Source of the DNA: Methylobacterium segetis
Lineage (GTDB): Bacteria > Pseudomonadota > Alphaproteobacteria > Rhizobiales > Beijerinckiaceae
Assembly: GCF_004348265.1 (NCBI RefSeq)
Contig: NZ_SMNT01000032.1
Location: forward strand, 1 to 48,114
DNA: 48,114 nt
Direction: 5' to 3'
Positions 1 to 9,729 of the stretch are shown one piece after another (the first letter of the stretch is position 1; every line of letters begins with the position of its first letter). A model generated the notes under the pieces. That model made no database searches and was not told the origin of the DNA. It saw only the letters and a program-made list of their open reading frames with translations. Position numbers and translations under genes: made by a program.

Positions 1-475
1 TCACCTTGCCCGACTTGGCATCGAGCGAGACGAGGGTGGTGTCGGCCTGGTGCAGCAGGATGGCGCCGTCGGCATAGGCCAGGCCACGGTTGACCGTGTC
101 GCAGCACATGACCGGGATCACGGACGGGTCCTGCTTGGGCTCGTACTTCCAGACGATCTTGGCGTCGTGGTCGAGGTCGAGCGCGTAGACGAGGTTGGGG
201 AAGGGGGTGTGCACGTACATCATGTTGCCGACGACGAGCGGGGAGCCCTCGTGGCCGCGCAGCACGCCGGTCGAGAAGGTCCAGGCGACCTGGAGGTTCT
301 TGACGTTGCCGGCGTTGATCTGGTCGAGCTTCGAGTAACGGGTGTTGGCGTAGTCAACCGTCTGAAGCACCTGCTGAGCAGGATTGTTGATTTCTTTGAT
401 GAGGTTTTCGTTGGCGATGGCCGGGGCCGCAGCCGCCATGCCAGCACCGAGTGCGAGAAGATGGACCGCTCTCAT
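1..475 (-). CDS. xoxF: XoxF-type lanthanide-dependent PQQ methanol dehydrogenase (5' part; runs off the window)
   Basis: Only the N-terminal 158 residues are in the window. They start with a Sec signal peptide of about 21 residues ending APAIA, followed by the mature start NENLIKE. The early blades of a PQQ-dependent eight-bladed propeller follow, including [19 protein letters not shown] and [18 protein letters not shown]. The vicinal cysteine pair at about C123-C124 ([11 protein letters not shown]) is the disulfide ring that sits over PQQ in methanol dehydrogenases. As I recall them, XoxF1 proteins of Methylorubrum are nearly identical over this stretch. The family oxidises methanol in the periplasm with a lanthanide(III)-PQQ centre and passes electrons to a cytochrome cL (XoxG), which should lie beyond the left edge. 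The start is an ATG at 475 with GGAGG five bases upstream. The metal-site Asp that separates XoxF from MxaF is outside the window, so the XoxF call rests on overall similarity. Confidence 0.93.
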   Translation of the reverse strand, partial: MRAVHLLALGAGMAAAAPAIANENLIKEINNPAQQVLQTVDYANTRYSKLDQINAGNVKNLQVAWTFSTGVLRGHEGSPLVVGNMMYVHTPFPNLVYALDLDHDAKIVWKYEPKQDPSVIPVMCCDTVNRGLAYADGAILLHQADTTLVSLDAKSGKV

Positions 476-1169
476 GGATTCCTCCGACAGATCTTAAATC
501 CCCGCGCGCAATCTTTCTGATTACGAAGGAGGACCTGACCTGTTGTTTGCGACAGGGATCAAAGCTCCGATAGCGGGCAGTTGAGTCGGGGGCCGCAAGG
601 CCACCGAGCCAGAAGCCACCATCCCTTTGGCGACCTCCTCGAAACCGAAGCTTGAACGAACTCTAAGAAAAATTTGGCCGCCGTCAACTCGCTTGCGGGC
701 TCCAAAAACGGGTCCCGTTCAAGTCCTAGTGACCCGCGCGCGGGGGATCGATCGTCTATCGCTCTGCAATACGAATTGTTGCAGTGCAAAACAAAAGTCT
801 TGCCCTACAAAGTTACTTTTCAGTTCCCCAGCCTCGGCTCATGACGATGCTGCATGGACGAGACGCGAAAGCGACACCGCCATGCTCGGTGCGAGGGAGG
901 CGTGCCCGCCGCGGAGGCACCGGCCGCGTTCAGGAGAGTTCGGCAAAGAATGCATTGCAAAATGCCCAAGCTTGCGTTCGGGACCCGCAGAGGCCCGCCA
1001 ATCGCGTCGGACGGTCGCGACCGGGGCGTTTGGCGGCCCTCTGCGGCGAGACGGCGCAGACACGTCGCGCGCTCGAACCGAGCCCATTCTCCCAAGGACC
1101 TGTGGAGGAGCGGACCGCGAGCCGTCGCCTCAGTACCTCGTGAGAGCGGTTTCGGCGCGACTCAGCGCG
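476..1169. other. Gene-free interval upstream of xoxF (leader and promoter region)
   Basis: About 690 bases separate the xoxF start from the 3' end of the molybdenum hydroxylase gene, and no convincing gene lies between them. The open frames on both strands have Arg/Pro/Ser-rich translations without domain features and look like chance frames of GC-rich DNA. Bases 640-850 are clearly less GC-rich than the surroundings. On the minus strand a weak promoter-like pair TTGACG (687-682) and TTAGAG (666-661) lies about 190 bases ahead of xoxF, but the 15-base spacing is poor. A palindrome at 764-784 is listed separately. Confidence 0.6.
764..784. promoter_or_regulatory. 21-bp palindrome upstream of xoxF, candidate operator
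   Basis: CTGCAA-N9-TTGCAG forms perfect 6-bp arms about 290 bases ahead of the xoxF start, inside the locally AT-richer patch. The symmetry and arm spacing are those of a dimeric regulator site. I do not recognise a specific regulator. Confidence 0.3.
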
Positions 1170-3374
1170 TCAGGTGCGCTGGAGGCCGGCCTTCACCTTG
1201 TCGGGCGTGAACGGCGCTGAGCGCAGGCGCGCGCCGCTCGCATCGAACACGGCGTTCGAGATCGCGGAGGAGACGATGGCGGCCGAGGGTTCGCCGGCAC
1301 CCCACGGCTTGTCGCGCGGCCGGTCGATCAGGTCGATCGCGATCTCCGGCACCTCGGGGAAGGTGAGGATCGGGTAGCTCTCCCAGTCGAGGCTCGTCAC
1401 GCGGGAGCGGTCGAAGGTGACCTCCTCCTTGAGCGTGCGGCTGACCGTCTGGATGATGTTGCCCTCGATCTGGTTGCGCACCCCGTCCGGGTTGATGATC
1501 TGGCCGCAATCCTGCGCCACGCAGAACCGGGTGACCCGGATGGCGCCGGTCCGGCGCTCGACCTCCACCTCGGCGACGGCCGCCACGTAGGTCCGGTAGA
1601 GTTCGTACTTCACGTAGGAGAGGCCGCGCCCGCGCAGGATCTCGCCCTCCTGCTGGCGCGGCGAGGGCCGGCTGTCCCAGTTCGCGAGGGCCGCGGCCCG
1701 TCGCAGCACCGTGATCCCGCGCTCGTCGCTCAGGCTGCGCAGCCGGAATTCCAGCGGGTCGACGCCTGCGGCGGCGGCGAGTTCGTCCAGGAAGGATTCG
1801 TTGGCGAAGGTGTTCTGCATCCGCCCCGGCGTCCGGATCCAGGAGGGACGCAGCGGCGTCTCGGCGAGCCGGTGGCAGACCGTGCGCACATTGGGGAAGG
1901 CGTACGGCACCCCGGAATTGTGGATGATGTTCCCGGGCGCGTTGTTCGTCTCGTGCGGCAGGCCCGCGAGGCTCGCGGCCACGAGCGGCACGTTGCCGGC
2001 CGCGCCGTCGGGGATGAAGAACTCGGAGGCCCAGGCCGCGACGTTCCCCTCCCCGTCCAGGCGGGCGGAGAGATCGATCAGGGTCGGCGGCCCCTTCGGG
2101 TCCCAGCCATGCTCGTCGGCCCGCGACCATTGCACCCGCACCGGATGGCCGACTGCGCGGGCGAGCAGCGCCGCATCGCCCGCCGCGTCCTCGTGCCCGT
2201 TTCGCCCGTAGCAGCCCGAGCCCTCGATGTAGATGCAGCGCACGTCGTCGAGGGGCAGGCCCATCATCGCGGCGAGCTGCTTGCGGAGGGCGTGCGTCAT
2301 CTGCGACGCCGTCCAGACGCTGAGCTTGCCCTCGCTCAGCATCGCCACCGCGCAGGAGGGGCCGATCGAGCCGTGCGTTTGGATGGCGAAGTCGTAGGTC
2401 GCCTTGAGTATCCTGCCCTCGCCCGGAAGAGAACCGACGGCGTCGCCGACATTCATGGTGACGTCGTCCTTGACGATTCGGGTGCCGCGGACGTGCTCCC
2501 AGAGGCGAGCCTGGTCGGGCAGTTCCTCGGCTTCCGACCAGCGCGCCTGGACCTGGCGCGCGGCCTTGATCGCCGCCCACTCGGTGCGGGCGACGATACC
2601 GAGGAAGTTGCCCTCGCGCACGATCCGGATCAGGCCCGGCACGTCGCGTACCGAGGTCTCGTCGACGCTCTGGAGCTGCGCCCCGATCGCCGGCGGGCGC
2701 ACCACGCGCCCGTGCAGCATGCCGGGGAGCCGGAAATCCTGCATGTAGGCGAAGCGTCCGGCGATCTTCTCCGGGATGTCGAGGCGCTGCACGGACCGGC
2801 CGACCAGGGTGTAGCTCCCCGGGTCCTTCGGCGCGGCCTCCTTGTCGACCTTGAGGGAGAAGCGTCCGTCCTTCAGGAGCTCGCCGTAGGCGACGCCCTC
2901 TCCGCCTCCCTTCGGACGCACGATCCCGGCCTCGGTCTCGAGGTCCTCGCGCTTGCGGCCGAGGCGCTCGGCGGCGAGCGTCAGGATCTGGCGGCGCGCG
3001 GTGGCGCAGGCGAGGCGGATCTGCATGCCGCCGTTCTGGATCGACAGGCTGCCGTAGGTGGGACCTTGGTCGGGGGTGAGCGCCGTGTCCCCCTGGACGA
3101 GGGTGACGTGGTCGAGGGGCAGGTCGAGCTCCTCGGCCGCCATCTGGATCAGGGCCGTCCGCACGCCCGTGCCGAGATCGACCTTGCCGGAATAGATGGT
3201 GGCGAAGCCGTCGCGGCTGAGCGCCAGGAAGGCGTCGACCTCCTCCGGCGAGACGGGCTTGGAGGGCGCGGTCGCCGAGGCGGCGTGCGCCGGGCCCTGA
3301 CCGCTCAGGGCGAAGCCGACGACGAGGGCGCTGCCCTTTAGGAGCGCGCGGCGGGAGAGGTTCATCGCGACCAT
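1170..3374 (-). CDS. Molybdopterin-binding subunit of an isoquinoline 1-oxidoreductase-like molybdenum hydroxylase, Tat-exported
   Basis: The 734-residue protein belongs to the xanthine dehydrogenase/aldehyde oxidase superfamily, IorB-like branch. It begins MVAMNLSRRALLKGSALVVG, a twin-arginine signal (R8-R9) with a hydrophobic core, so the enzyme is probably folded with Moco and exported to the periplasm. Moco-contact segments include GRMQNTFANESFLDEL and the C-terminal GAGEPSAA (about residues 692-699), which holds the catalytic Glu of the family. About 730 residues is normal for the exported IorB-like type. The start at 3374 was chosen because GGGGAGGGG lies just upstream and because it gives an intact Tat signal; a second ATG at 3365 is possible. 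It lies 11 bases behind the 2Fe-2S subunit gene, so the two form an operon. No cytochrome c subunit or XdhC-like maturation factor is adjacent. The substrate is unknown; aldehydes or N-heterocycles are typical of relatives. Confidence 0.88.
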   Translation of the reverse strand: MVAMNLSRRALLKGSALVVGFALSGQGPAHAASATAPSKPVSPEEVDAFLALSRDGFATIYSGKVDLGTGVRTALIQMAAEELDLPLDHVTLVQGDTALTPDQGPTYGSLSIQNGGMQIRLACATARRQILTLAAERLGRKREDLETEAGIVRPKGGGEGVAYGELLKDGRFSLKVDKEAAPKDPGSYTLVGRSVQRLDIPEKIAGRFAYMQDFRLPGMLHGRVVRPPAIGAQLQSVDETSVRDVPGLIRIVREGNFLGIVARTEWAAIKAARQVQARWSEAEELPDQARLWEHVRGTRIVKDDVTMNVGDAVGSLPGEGRILKATYDFAIQTHGSIGPSCAVAMLSEGKLSVWTASQMTHALRKQLAAMMGLPLDDVRCIYIEGSGCYGRNGHEDAAGDAALLARAVGHPVRVQWSRADEHGWDPKGPPTLIDLSARLDGEGNVAAWASEFFIPDGAAGNVPLVAASLAGLPHETNNAPGNIIHNSGVPYAFPNVRTVCHRLAETPLRPSWIRTPGRMQNTFANESFLDELAAAAGVDPLEFRLRSLSDERGITVLRRAAALANWDSRPSPRQQEGEILRGRGLSYVKYELYRTYVAAVAEVEVERRTGAIRVTRFCVAQDCGQIINPDGVRNQIEGNIIQTVSRTLKEEVTFDRSRVTSLDWESYPILTFPEVPEIAIDLIDRPRDKPWGAGEPSAAIVSSAISNAVFDASGARLRSAPFTPDKVKAGLQRT

Positions 3375-3385
3375 CGTCCCCTCCC

Positions 3386-3856
3386 CTACAGGCTCGCCGA
3401 GGCGCGCTCGACCGCGCGCACGATTCTCAGATGCGTACCGCAGCGGCAGAGATTGCCGGCGAGTGCCTGCAGGATCTCGGCCCGGCTCGGCTTCGGGTTC
3501 TGCGCCAGCAGCGCGGCCGATTGCATGATCATGCCGTTGATGCAGTAGCCGCACTGGGCCGCCTGCTCTTCCACGAAGGCCGCCTGCAGCGGATGCGGCG
3601 TGCCGCTCGTCGCGAGACCCTCAAGCGTCACGACCTTCTGCCCCGGCTGCAGCGCCGAGAGCGGAGTCGTGCAGGAGCGGACAGCCTGTCCGTCGACGTG
3701 AACCGTGCAGGCGCCGCACTGGCCGAGGCCGCAGCCGAAGCGCGGACCACGCAGCTCCAGCTCGTTGCGAAGCACGTAGAGGAGAGGGGTATCCGGATCG
3801 TCGGGAGAGACGGTGACGGCGCGGCCGTTCACGGAAAGGGATATGGGCTTGCCCAT
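3386..3856 (-). CDS. (2Fe-2S) subunit of the molybdenum hydroxylase (IorA-like)
   Basis: This is a 156-residue protein with the two-domain layout of molybdenum hydroxylase iron-sulfur subunits. The plant-type ferredoxin cluster uses C42, C47, C50 and C62 (FGCGLGQCGACTVHVDG...SC). The alpha-helical cluster domain uses C102, C105, C137 and C139 (CGYC...LCRCGT). It carries electrons from the Moco site in the partner subunit to an external acceptor. The start at 3856 (MGKPISLSVNG) has GAGGAG six bases upstream; longer in-frame starts add an unconserved N-terminus. The protein has no signal peptide, so it probably reaches the periplasm in complex with the Tat-bearing large subunit, as is usual for the family. 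Confidence 0.9.
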   Translation of the reverse strand: MGKPISLSVNGRAVTVSPDDPDTPLLYVLRNELELRGPRFGCGLGQCGACTVHVDGQAVRSCTTPLSALQPGQKVVTLEGLATSGTPHPLQAAFVEEQAAQCGYCINGMIMQSAALLAQNPKPSRAEILQALAGNLCRCGTHLRIVRAVERASASL

Positions 3857-3896
3857 CGCGGCTCCTCGCACCGTCCCCGGCGCGCCTGTCGGGTTC

Positions 3897-3912
3897 AGAT
3901 TGAATACAATCT
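3897..3912. promoter_or_regulatory. Palindromic operator candidate upstream of the molybdenum hydroxylase operon
   Basis: AGATTG-AATA-CAATCT is a perfect 6-bp inverted repeat about 40 bases ahead of the first gene of the operon. It lies in an AT-rich pocket of otherwise GC-rich DNA where the promoter is expected. No regulator gene is adjacent. Confidence 0.35.
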
Positions 3913-4013
3913 TCCGCGCCGAGGTAGAGACCCGATCGCGGGTGAAGGTCAAGATTCAGCGGGGCTGCACCCCGCGTGAGCCGCTCGACGTGCCGCGCCC
4001 TTCCCTCGGACGC

Positions 4014-4301
4014 TCAGAGGCCGCTCAGCAGCCCCGTGCTCTCGAACTCCGCGACGTCGCCCACGAGGTCGGTCAGCGCGATGTCGATGCGCCGGCCGTT
4101 CTTGAGGCGCAGCACGGAATCCGGCTCCAGCCAGATCGGGCGCAATCCGACGGGGCTGCCGACCAGGGTGCCGTGGGCGACGATGCTGCCCTGGCGGCGC
4201 TCGATCACCACCCTGTAGCGCACCCGGACGGGTTCGCAGCCCACGGCAGAGACGTGGCCGCGTCCCGTCAGCGTCTGCAGGACTTCGTTCGGTTCGTACA
4301 T
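4014..4301 (-). CDS. Small conserved-looking hypothetical protein
   Basis: The frame encodes 95 residues from the ATG at 4301 (MYEPNEVLQTLTGRGHV). A GTG at 4367 would give 117 residues, but the added N-terminus looks poor and neither start has a good ribosome site. The protein is soluble and rich in beta-type segments (VRVRYRVVIERRQGSIVAHGTLVG, RLKNGRRIDIALTDLVGDVAEFE). I do not recognise a domain. The composition fits a real gene rather than a shadow, and nothing competes on the other strand. It lies between the hydroxylase operon and rnd with no clear functional link. Confidence 0.55.
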   Translation of the reverse strand: MYEPNEVLQTLTGRGHVSAVGCEPVRVRYRVVIERRQGSIVAHGTLVGSPVGLRPIWLEPDSVLRLKNGRRIDIALTDLVGDVAEFESTGLLSGL

Positions 4302-4420
4302 CGGGCCGGGATACGCGGGAGAGGTGCGGGACGTTCCGGCAATCAACTTGCCGATTAATCCCGGCACCGCAACCGGTCACCGGTCCCGAAGGCCCGAATG
4401 ATCCTCAAGAATGAGCGAGA

Positions 4421-5578
4421 TCATCCCACGTCGCGAACGACCACGCGCCCTCGCTCGATCGAGAGGGCGAGGCGCCCGCTCTTCAGGGCGAGGGCCTTCT
4501 CGCCGAACAGCCCGCGACGCCAGCCGTGCAGGACCGGCACGTCGGCCTCGTCGTCGTCCGCGAGTGCCTCCAAATCGTCGACGGTCGCGATGATCTTCGG
4601 GGCCACGCCTTCCGCCTCGCAGACGGCCTTGAGCAGCACCTTGAGCAACTCGACGAGGGCACCATTGCCGCCGCCGCCGCGCCCGCGGCTGCGCTCGGGC
4701 ATGGCGATCTCGCCGGTGTCGCGGGCGAAACCCCGCTCGACCGCGGCGAGGATCTCGGCGCCCGTGCGCGAGCGTTCGAAGCCGGCGGGGATCGAGCGCA
4801 GGCGGCTCAGCGCCTCGACGCTGCGGGGGGCGGACGTGGCGACGTCGATGACCGCCTCGTCCTTGAGGATCCGTCCCCGCGGGACGTTGCGGGTCTGCGC
4901 CTCGCGCTCGCGCCAGGCGGCAACCTCCATCAGCACCGCGATCTCGCGGGGCTTGCGCATCCGCCCGGAGAGCCGGCGCCAGGCCTGGGCAGGGTCGGCC
5001 CGGTAGGTCTCGGGCGAGGTGAGCACGCCCATCTCCTCGTCGAGCCACGCGCCACGGTCGGTCTCGACGAGCTGCCCCGCCAGCACCTCGTAGATCTTCA
5101 CGAGATGCGTCACGTCGGATAGGGCGTAGGCGAGCTGAGCGTCCGAGAGCGGCCGCCGGGACCAGTCGGTGAAGCGGGACGACTTATCGATCTTGGCCTT
5201 GGCCACGTCGTTGACGAGCTGCTCGTAGGAGACCGAGTCGCCGTAGCCGCAGACCATGGCCGCGACCTGCGTGTCGAAGAACGGGTGCGGCAGGATCTCG
5301 CCCAGCATCCAGATGATCTCGAGATCCTGCCGGGCCGAGTGGAACACCTTCACCACGCCCTCGTCGGCCATCAGGTCGACGAAGGGCTTCAGGTCGATCT
5401 TGGGCGCCAGCGGGTCGACGAGCACCGCCGTGCCGTCCGGCCCCGCCATCTGGATCAGGCAGAGCTTCGGATAGTACGTGGTCTCGCGCATGAACTCCGT
5501 GTCGACGGTCACGAAGGGCTGTGCGGCCAGGCGGGTGCAGGCGTCGGCGAGCGCCGACGTGGTGGCGATCAGGTCCAT
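4421..5578 (-). CDS. rnd: Ribonuclease D
   Basis: The protein is 385 residues, a normal RNase D length. The N-terminal DEDDy 3'-5' exonuclease domain shows D26-x-E28 (VDTEF), D85 (SARQDLE) and Y151...D155 (YALSDVTH), which hold the two catalytic metals. HRDC-type helical repeats follow from about residue 200. RNase D trims 3' ends of tRNA precursors and other stable RNAs in the cytoplasm. The ATG at 5578 gives the conserved family N-terminus MDLIATT; it has no strong ribosome site, but longer in-frame extensions are Arg/Pro-rich and unconvincing. TATAGC seven bases upstream of the ATG might mean a very short leader, but I see no matching -35. Confidence 0.93.
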   Translation of the reverse strand: MDLIATTSALADACTRLAAQPFVTVDTEFMRETTYYPKLCLIQMAGPDGTAVLVDPLAPKIDLKPFVDLMADEGVVKVFHSARQDLEIIWMLGEILPHPFFDTQVAAMVCGYGDSVSYEQLVNDVAKAKIDKSSRFTDWSRRPLSDAQLAYALSDVTHLVKIYEVLAGQLVETDRGAWLDEEMGVLTSPETYRADPAQAWRRLSGRMRKPREIAVLMEVAAWREREAQTRNVPRGRILKDEAVIDVATSAPRSVEALSRLRSIPAGFERSRTGAEILAAVERGFARDTGEIAMPERSRGRGGGGNGALVELLKVLLKAVCEAEGVAPKIIATVDDLEALADDDEADVPVLHGWRRGLFGEKALALKSGRLALSIERGRVVVRDVG

Positions 5579-5655
5579 GGCCCGGCTATATCGAAGGTTT
5601 GTCGGGAAAGGGAGGCGCGGCGCGCGCGAAGTCCCCGCAATTTCAAGCGCGTCCG

Positions 5656-6084
5656 TCAGGCCGCCTGACGCCCCGGGCGGCTCTTCAGGCGTCGCATCGC
5701 CGCAGACCGCTCCCGGCGCTGCGCCTCGGCCCGAGCGAGGAGCAGGTCGAGGATGCCGGCCTCGACGCGCTGCCCGGTCGCCCCGTCGGTCAGCCGACGG
5801 ATCCGGTCGACCCGGAAACCGCGATAGCCGCCGCGCCCGCGGTCGATGCCGCCGATGAGCGTCCGGCCGGGGCCGAGCTTCAGCTCGCGCGCCTCCAGCC
5901 GGCGCGCGCTCCACGCGCCGTTCCCATCCTCGTAGACGAGCTCGAAGCTTCCTTCGAGCGGCAGGACGCGCCACGCGCCTTCCTGCCGCTCGGCCGGACG
6001 AGGCTCGGGCCGCGCCTCCGGAAAGGCCTCGTCGGCCTGCCCGCCCGGGGCAGCCGCGGAGGCGAAAAAAGCGTGCATGTTCAT
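5656..6084 (-). CDS. Stand-alone WYL-like domain protein
   Basis: The protein is 142 residues. Residues of roughly 48-105 resemble the SH3-like WYL barrel found in transcriptional regulators and defence regulators: [19 protein letters not shown], then [11 protein letters not shown] and [14 protein letters not shown], with the final FRxDRI being the most typical part. No helix-turn-helix precedes it, so any DNA binding would need another protein or oligomerisation. The N-terminus is Pro/Glu-rich and probably disordered, and the C-terminal helix is strongly basic. It lies between rnd and aspS on the minus strand. Start is ATG 6084, with ATG 6078 as alternative. The WYL assignment is from pattern only. 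Confidence 0.6.
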   Translation of the reverse strand: MNMHAFFASAAAPGGQADEAFPEARPEPRPAERQEGAWRVLPLEGSFELVYEDGNGAWSARRLEARELKLGPGRTLIGGIDRGRGGYRGFRVDRIRRLTDGATGQRVEAGILDLLLARAEAQRRERSAAMRRLKSRPGRQAA

Positions 6085-6194
6085 GGGACTTATATGGGAT
6101 CGCCGGGTGCGAATCGGAAGGGCTGGCCCGTACGCATGGCGCGGGTCTTCCGGCTTCGCGGAGCCTTCCGCTTGACTTCCCTCCCCCCGCGTGA

Positions 6195-8042
<1,848 letters not shown>

Positions 8043-8074
8043 GCCTCTGCCCGTAGCCGGAACCGCGGATATCT

Positions 8075-8110
8075 CGGAGGCAGCCGGGCGATCGCGTCCG
8101 GCTGCCTCCG
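8075..8110 (+). terminator. Strong hairpin downstream of aspS
   Basis: Perfect 13-bp arms (CGGAGGCAGCCGG and its complement) flank a 10-base loop that contains GCGATCGC. It begins 33 bases after the aspS stop and ends just before the next gene. No T-run follows, so it may be an RNA-stabilising or Rho-assisted terminator stem rather than a classical intrinsic terminator. Confidence 0.55.
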
Positions 8111-8127
8111 GTCGCCGGGTCTGCGCG

Positions 8128-8448
8128 ATGCCGCCTCACGTGCCGTCTGCCCGCCCCCTCGCCCTCCTCGCAGCCGCAGTGCTCGTCCTTCCGGCACCGG
8201 CGGGGGCGGCCCAGCCGAAATCCTGTCGCCCGACGCTCGGCGAGTATCGGGCGCTCAAGCCCGGTTTCAGTTACGCCGAGGCCAGCGCGCGGCTCGGCTG
8301 CGGCGGGCGGCGGGAGACTGCTCTGAAGGTCGGCACGCTGCGCCGGTCGACCTATAGCTGGATGGGGCGGGGAAGCTACGGCGCCAATCTGAACCTGACC
8401 TTCGTCAACGACCGCCTGATCGACACGTCGCAGCTCGGGCTGCGCTAG
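8128..8448 (+). CDS. Small secreted protein with BLIP/DUF3862-like repeat
   Basis: The 106-residue precursor has a signal peptide of about 27 residues (PLALLAAAVLVLPAPAGAA). The mature part has the pattern LKPGFSYAEASARLGCGG...TYSWMG...LNLTFVNDRL. This matches the small alpha-beta module shared by BLIP-type and DUF3862/SmpA-like periplasmic proteins (pattern G-x-[ST]-Y-x-E-x-x-x-x-LG, then YxW, then L-x-x-x-F-x-[ND]-x-x-L). The role is unknown. The two cysteines C33 and C59 may form a disulfide after export. The family assignment is by pattern. Confidence 0.65.
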   Translation: MPPHVPSARPLALLAAAVLVLPAPAGAAQPKSCRPTLGEYRALKPGFSYAEASARLGCGGRRETALKVGTLRRSTYSWMGRGSYGANLNLTFVNDRLIDTSQLGLR

Positions 8449-8501
8449 GGATCAAGGCGGCTGGGGCCGAGCCGGACCGTCCATCCGGGAAGCCTCCGGG
8501 A

Positions 8502-9380
8502 GTGACCGTGCCGAGCCTCGTCGCGATCGTCGTCGCCCACGACAGCGCCCACGCCCTTCCGGACTGCCTCGCCGCGCTCGCCGCCGAGCACGTCCCGGCG
8601 ATCGTCGTCGACAATGCGAGCCGCGATGACTCGGGGAGGATCGCGGAAGCCGCCGGTGCCCTGGTCATCCGCAACAGGCGCAACGAGGGCTTCGGCCGTG
8701 CGAACAACATCGGTGCGCAGGCAGCGGAGCATGCAGCGCGCATCCTCATCCTCAATCCGGATCTCGTCCTTCAGCCCGGCGCGGCCGACGCGTTGCTGCG
8801 CGCCGCCGACGCCTATCCGGACGCCGGGCTCCTCGCCCCCCGCCTCGTGGAGCCGGACGGCCGCGTCTTCTTCCAGCCCCGCTCGCTGCTCTCGCCCTAC
8901 CTGCCGAACCCGAAGGGGCGCCTCGCCCTGCCGGAGGGCAACGTCTGCGCGCCCTTCCTCTCAGGGGCCTGCCTGATGGCAGAGCGCGAATTCTTCCTTG
9001 GCCTCGGCGGCTTCGACGAGAACATCTTCCTGTTCTACGAGGATGACGACCTCTGCCGCCGGGTCGCGGATACGGGCCGCGCACTCGTGCACGTCGATGC
9101 CGCCGTGGCGAGCCACGGACGGGGCCGCTCCTCCGCTCCCGAACCCGGCCGCGTGTTCCGCACCCGCTGGCACCAATCCTGGTCGCGGGCCTATGTCAGC
9201 CGCAAGTACGGGCTGCCGGACCCGAGCCCGCGCACCGTCGCGGTCAACGGCGCGAAGCTCGCCCTGTCGCGCATCGCGCTTCGCCGCGCATCGTGCGAGC
9301 GCTATGCCGGCTCGGCCGCGGGCGCCCTCGCGGCCATGCGCGGCGAGACCGCGCTCGCGAAGGAGGGCTTGGCCGGATGA
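8502..9380 (+). CDS. Glycosyltransferase family 2 (rhamnosyltransferase-like)
   Basis: The 292-residue protein is a GT-A fold glycosyltransferase. It begins VAIVVAHDSAHALPDCLAAL, with the nucleotide-binding segment IVVDNASRDDS. It then has NEGFGRANNIG and ILILNPDLVL, the latter being the DxD-equivalent metal/nucleotide site, and FLFYEDDDLCRRV, the catalytic-base region typical of WbbL-like rhamnosyl and mannosyl transferases. The C-terminal 60 residues are basic and helical. It probably adds a sugar to a cell-surface polysaccharide or lipid; acceptor and donor cannot be read from the sequence. GTG 8502 is given as the start. GTG 8508, two codons later, has the better-placed GGGAG and may be the true start. 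No other polysaccharide genes flank it. Confidence 0.85.
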   Translation: MTVPSLVAIVVAHDSAHALPDCLAALAAEHVPAIVVDNASRDDSGRIAEAAGALVIRNRRNEGFGRANNIGAQAAEHAARILILNPDLVLQPGAADALLRAADAYPDAGLLAPRLVEPDGRVFFQPRSLLSPYLPNPKGRLALPEGNVCAPFLSGACLMAEREFFLGLGGFDENIFLFYEDDDLCRRVADTGRALVHVDAAVASHGRGRSSAPEPGRVFRTRWHQSWSRAYVSRKYGLPDPSPRTVAVNGAKLALSRIALRRASCERYAGSAAGALAAMRGETALAKEGLAG

Positions 9381-9405
9381 GCAGGTCGATGGCCGCGCGG
9401 CTCCC

Positions 9406-9729
9406 GTGACCGCGCTGCCCCCTTCCGCGGCGCGGAACCTCGCCGTGCGCCTCCTGTGCGGGCACGGTTTCGTGATGCGCGCCGGGAACGAGCGTGGCGA
9501 CACCCTCTATCTCGCCCGCGCGGGAGAGGCGTGGCTGGTGCGGGTATCGAACCACGCCCGCACGGCGCTGCAACGCGCCCGCCGCCGGGATATCCTGACG
9601 AGCCTCGTGATCCGCGAGCCGCGGACGCCCGCCCAGGTTGAGGCCCTCGTCGCGGCCGCGATGCGGGACTTCGACGCCGAGCGGCGCAGGCGAGCGGATC
9701 AGCCCTCGGCCGAGCCGTCGCGGAAATAG
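9406..9729 (+). CDS. Small hypothetical protein downstream of the glycosyltransferase
   Basis: The frame encodes 107 residues from a GTG at 9406, 25 bases after the glycosyltransferase stop. It reads as a compact soluble protein: NLAVRLLCGHGFVMRAGNERGDTLYL, then WLVRVSNHARTALQRARRRDILTSLVIREPRTPAQVEALVAAAMRDFDAERRRR. The VSxHxR...DILTSLVI segment has the look of a conserved family, but I cannot name one. There is no strong ribosome site, so translation may be coupled to the upstream gene. Its last 31 bases overlap the 3' end of the convergent gene on the minus strand. Confidence 0.55.
   Translation: MTALPPSAARNLAVRLLCGHGFVMRAGNERGDTLYLARAGEAWLVRVSNHARTALQRARRRDILTSLVIREPRTPAQVEALVAAAMRDFDAERRRRADQPSAEPSRK

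Noticed and set aside
1060..1110. GGTTCGAG-like stretch on the minus strand that resembles a tRNA T-loop.
   Set aside because: Flanking bases do not form a T-stem, anticodon stem or acceptor stem.
627..1220. A 197-codon plus-strand frame in the xoxF upstream interval.
   Set aside because: The composition is Ser/Arg/Pro/Thr-rich, there is no ribosome site or domain, and it runs into the hydroxylase gene on the opposite strand.
1872..3341. A 489-codon plus-strand frame opposite the molybdenum hydroxylase gene.
   Set aside because: The minus strand carries all family motifs; this is a GC-rich shadow frame.
4240..4390. ACCGGT-rich repeats near 4370-4385 as a possible operator of the small hypothetical gene.
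   Set aside because: They are short, imperfect and common in GC-rich DNA; no supporting promoter was found.
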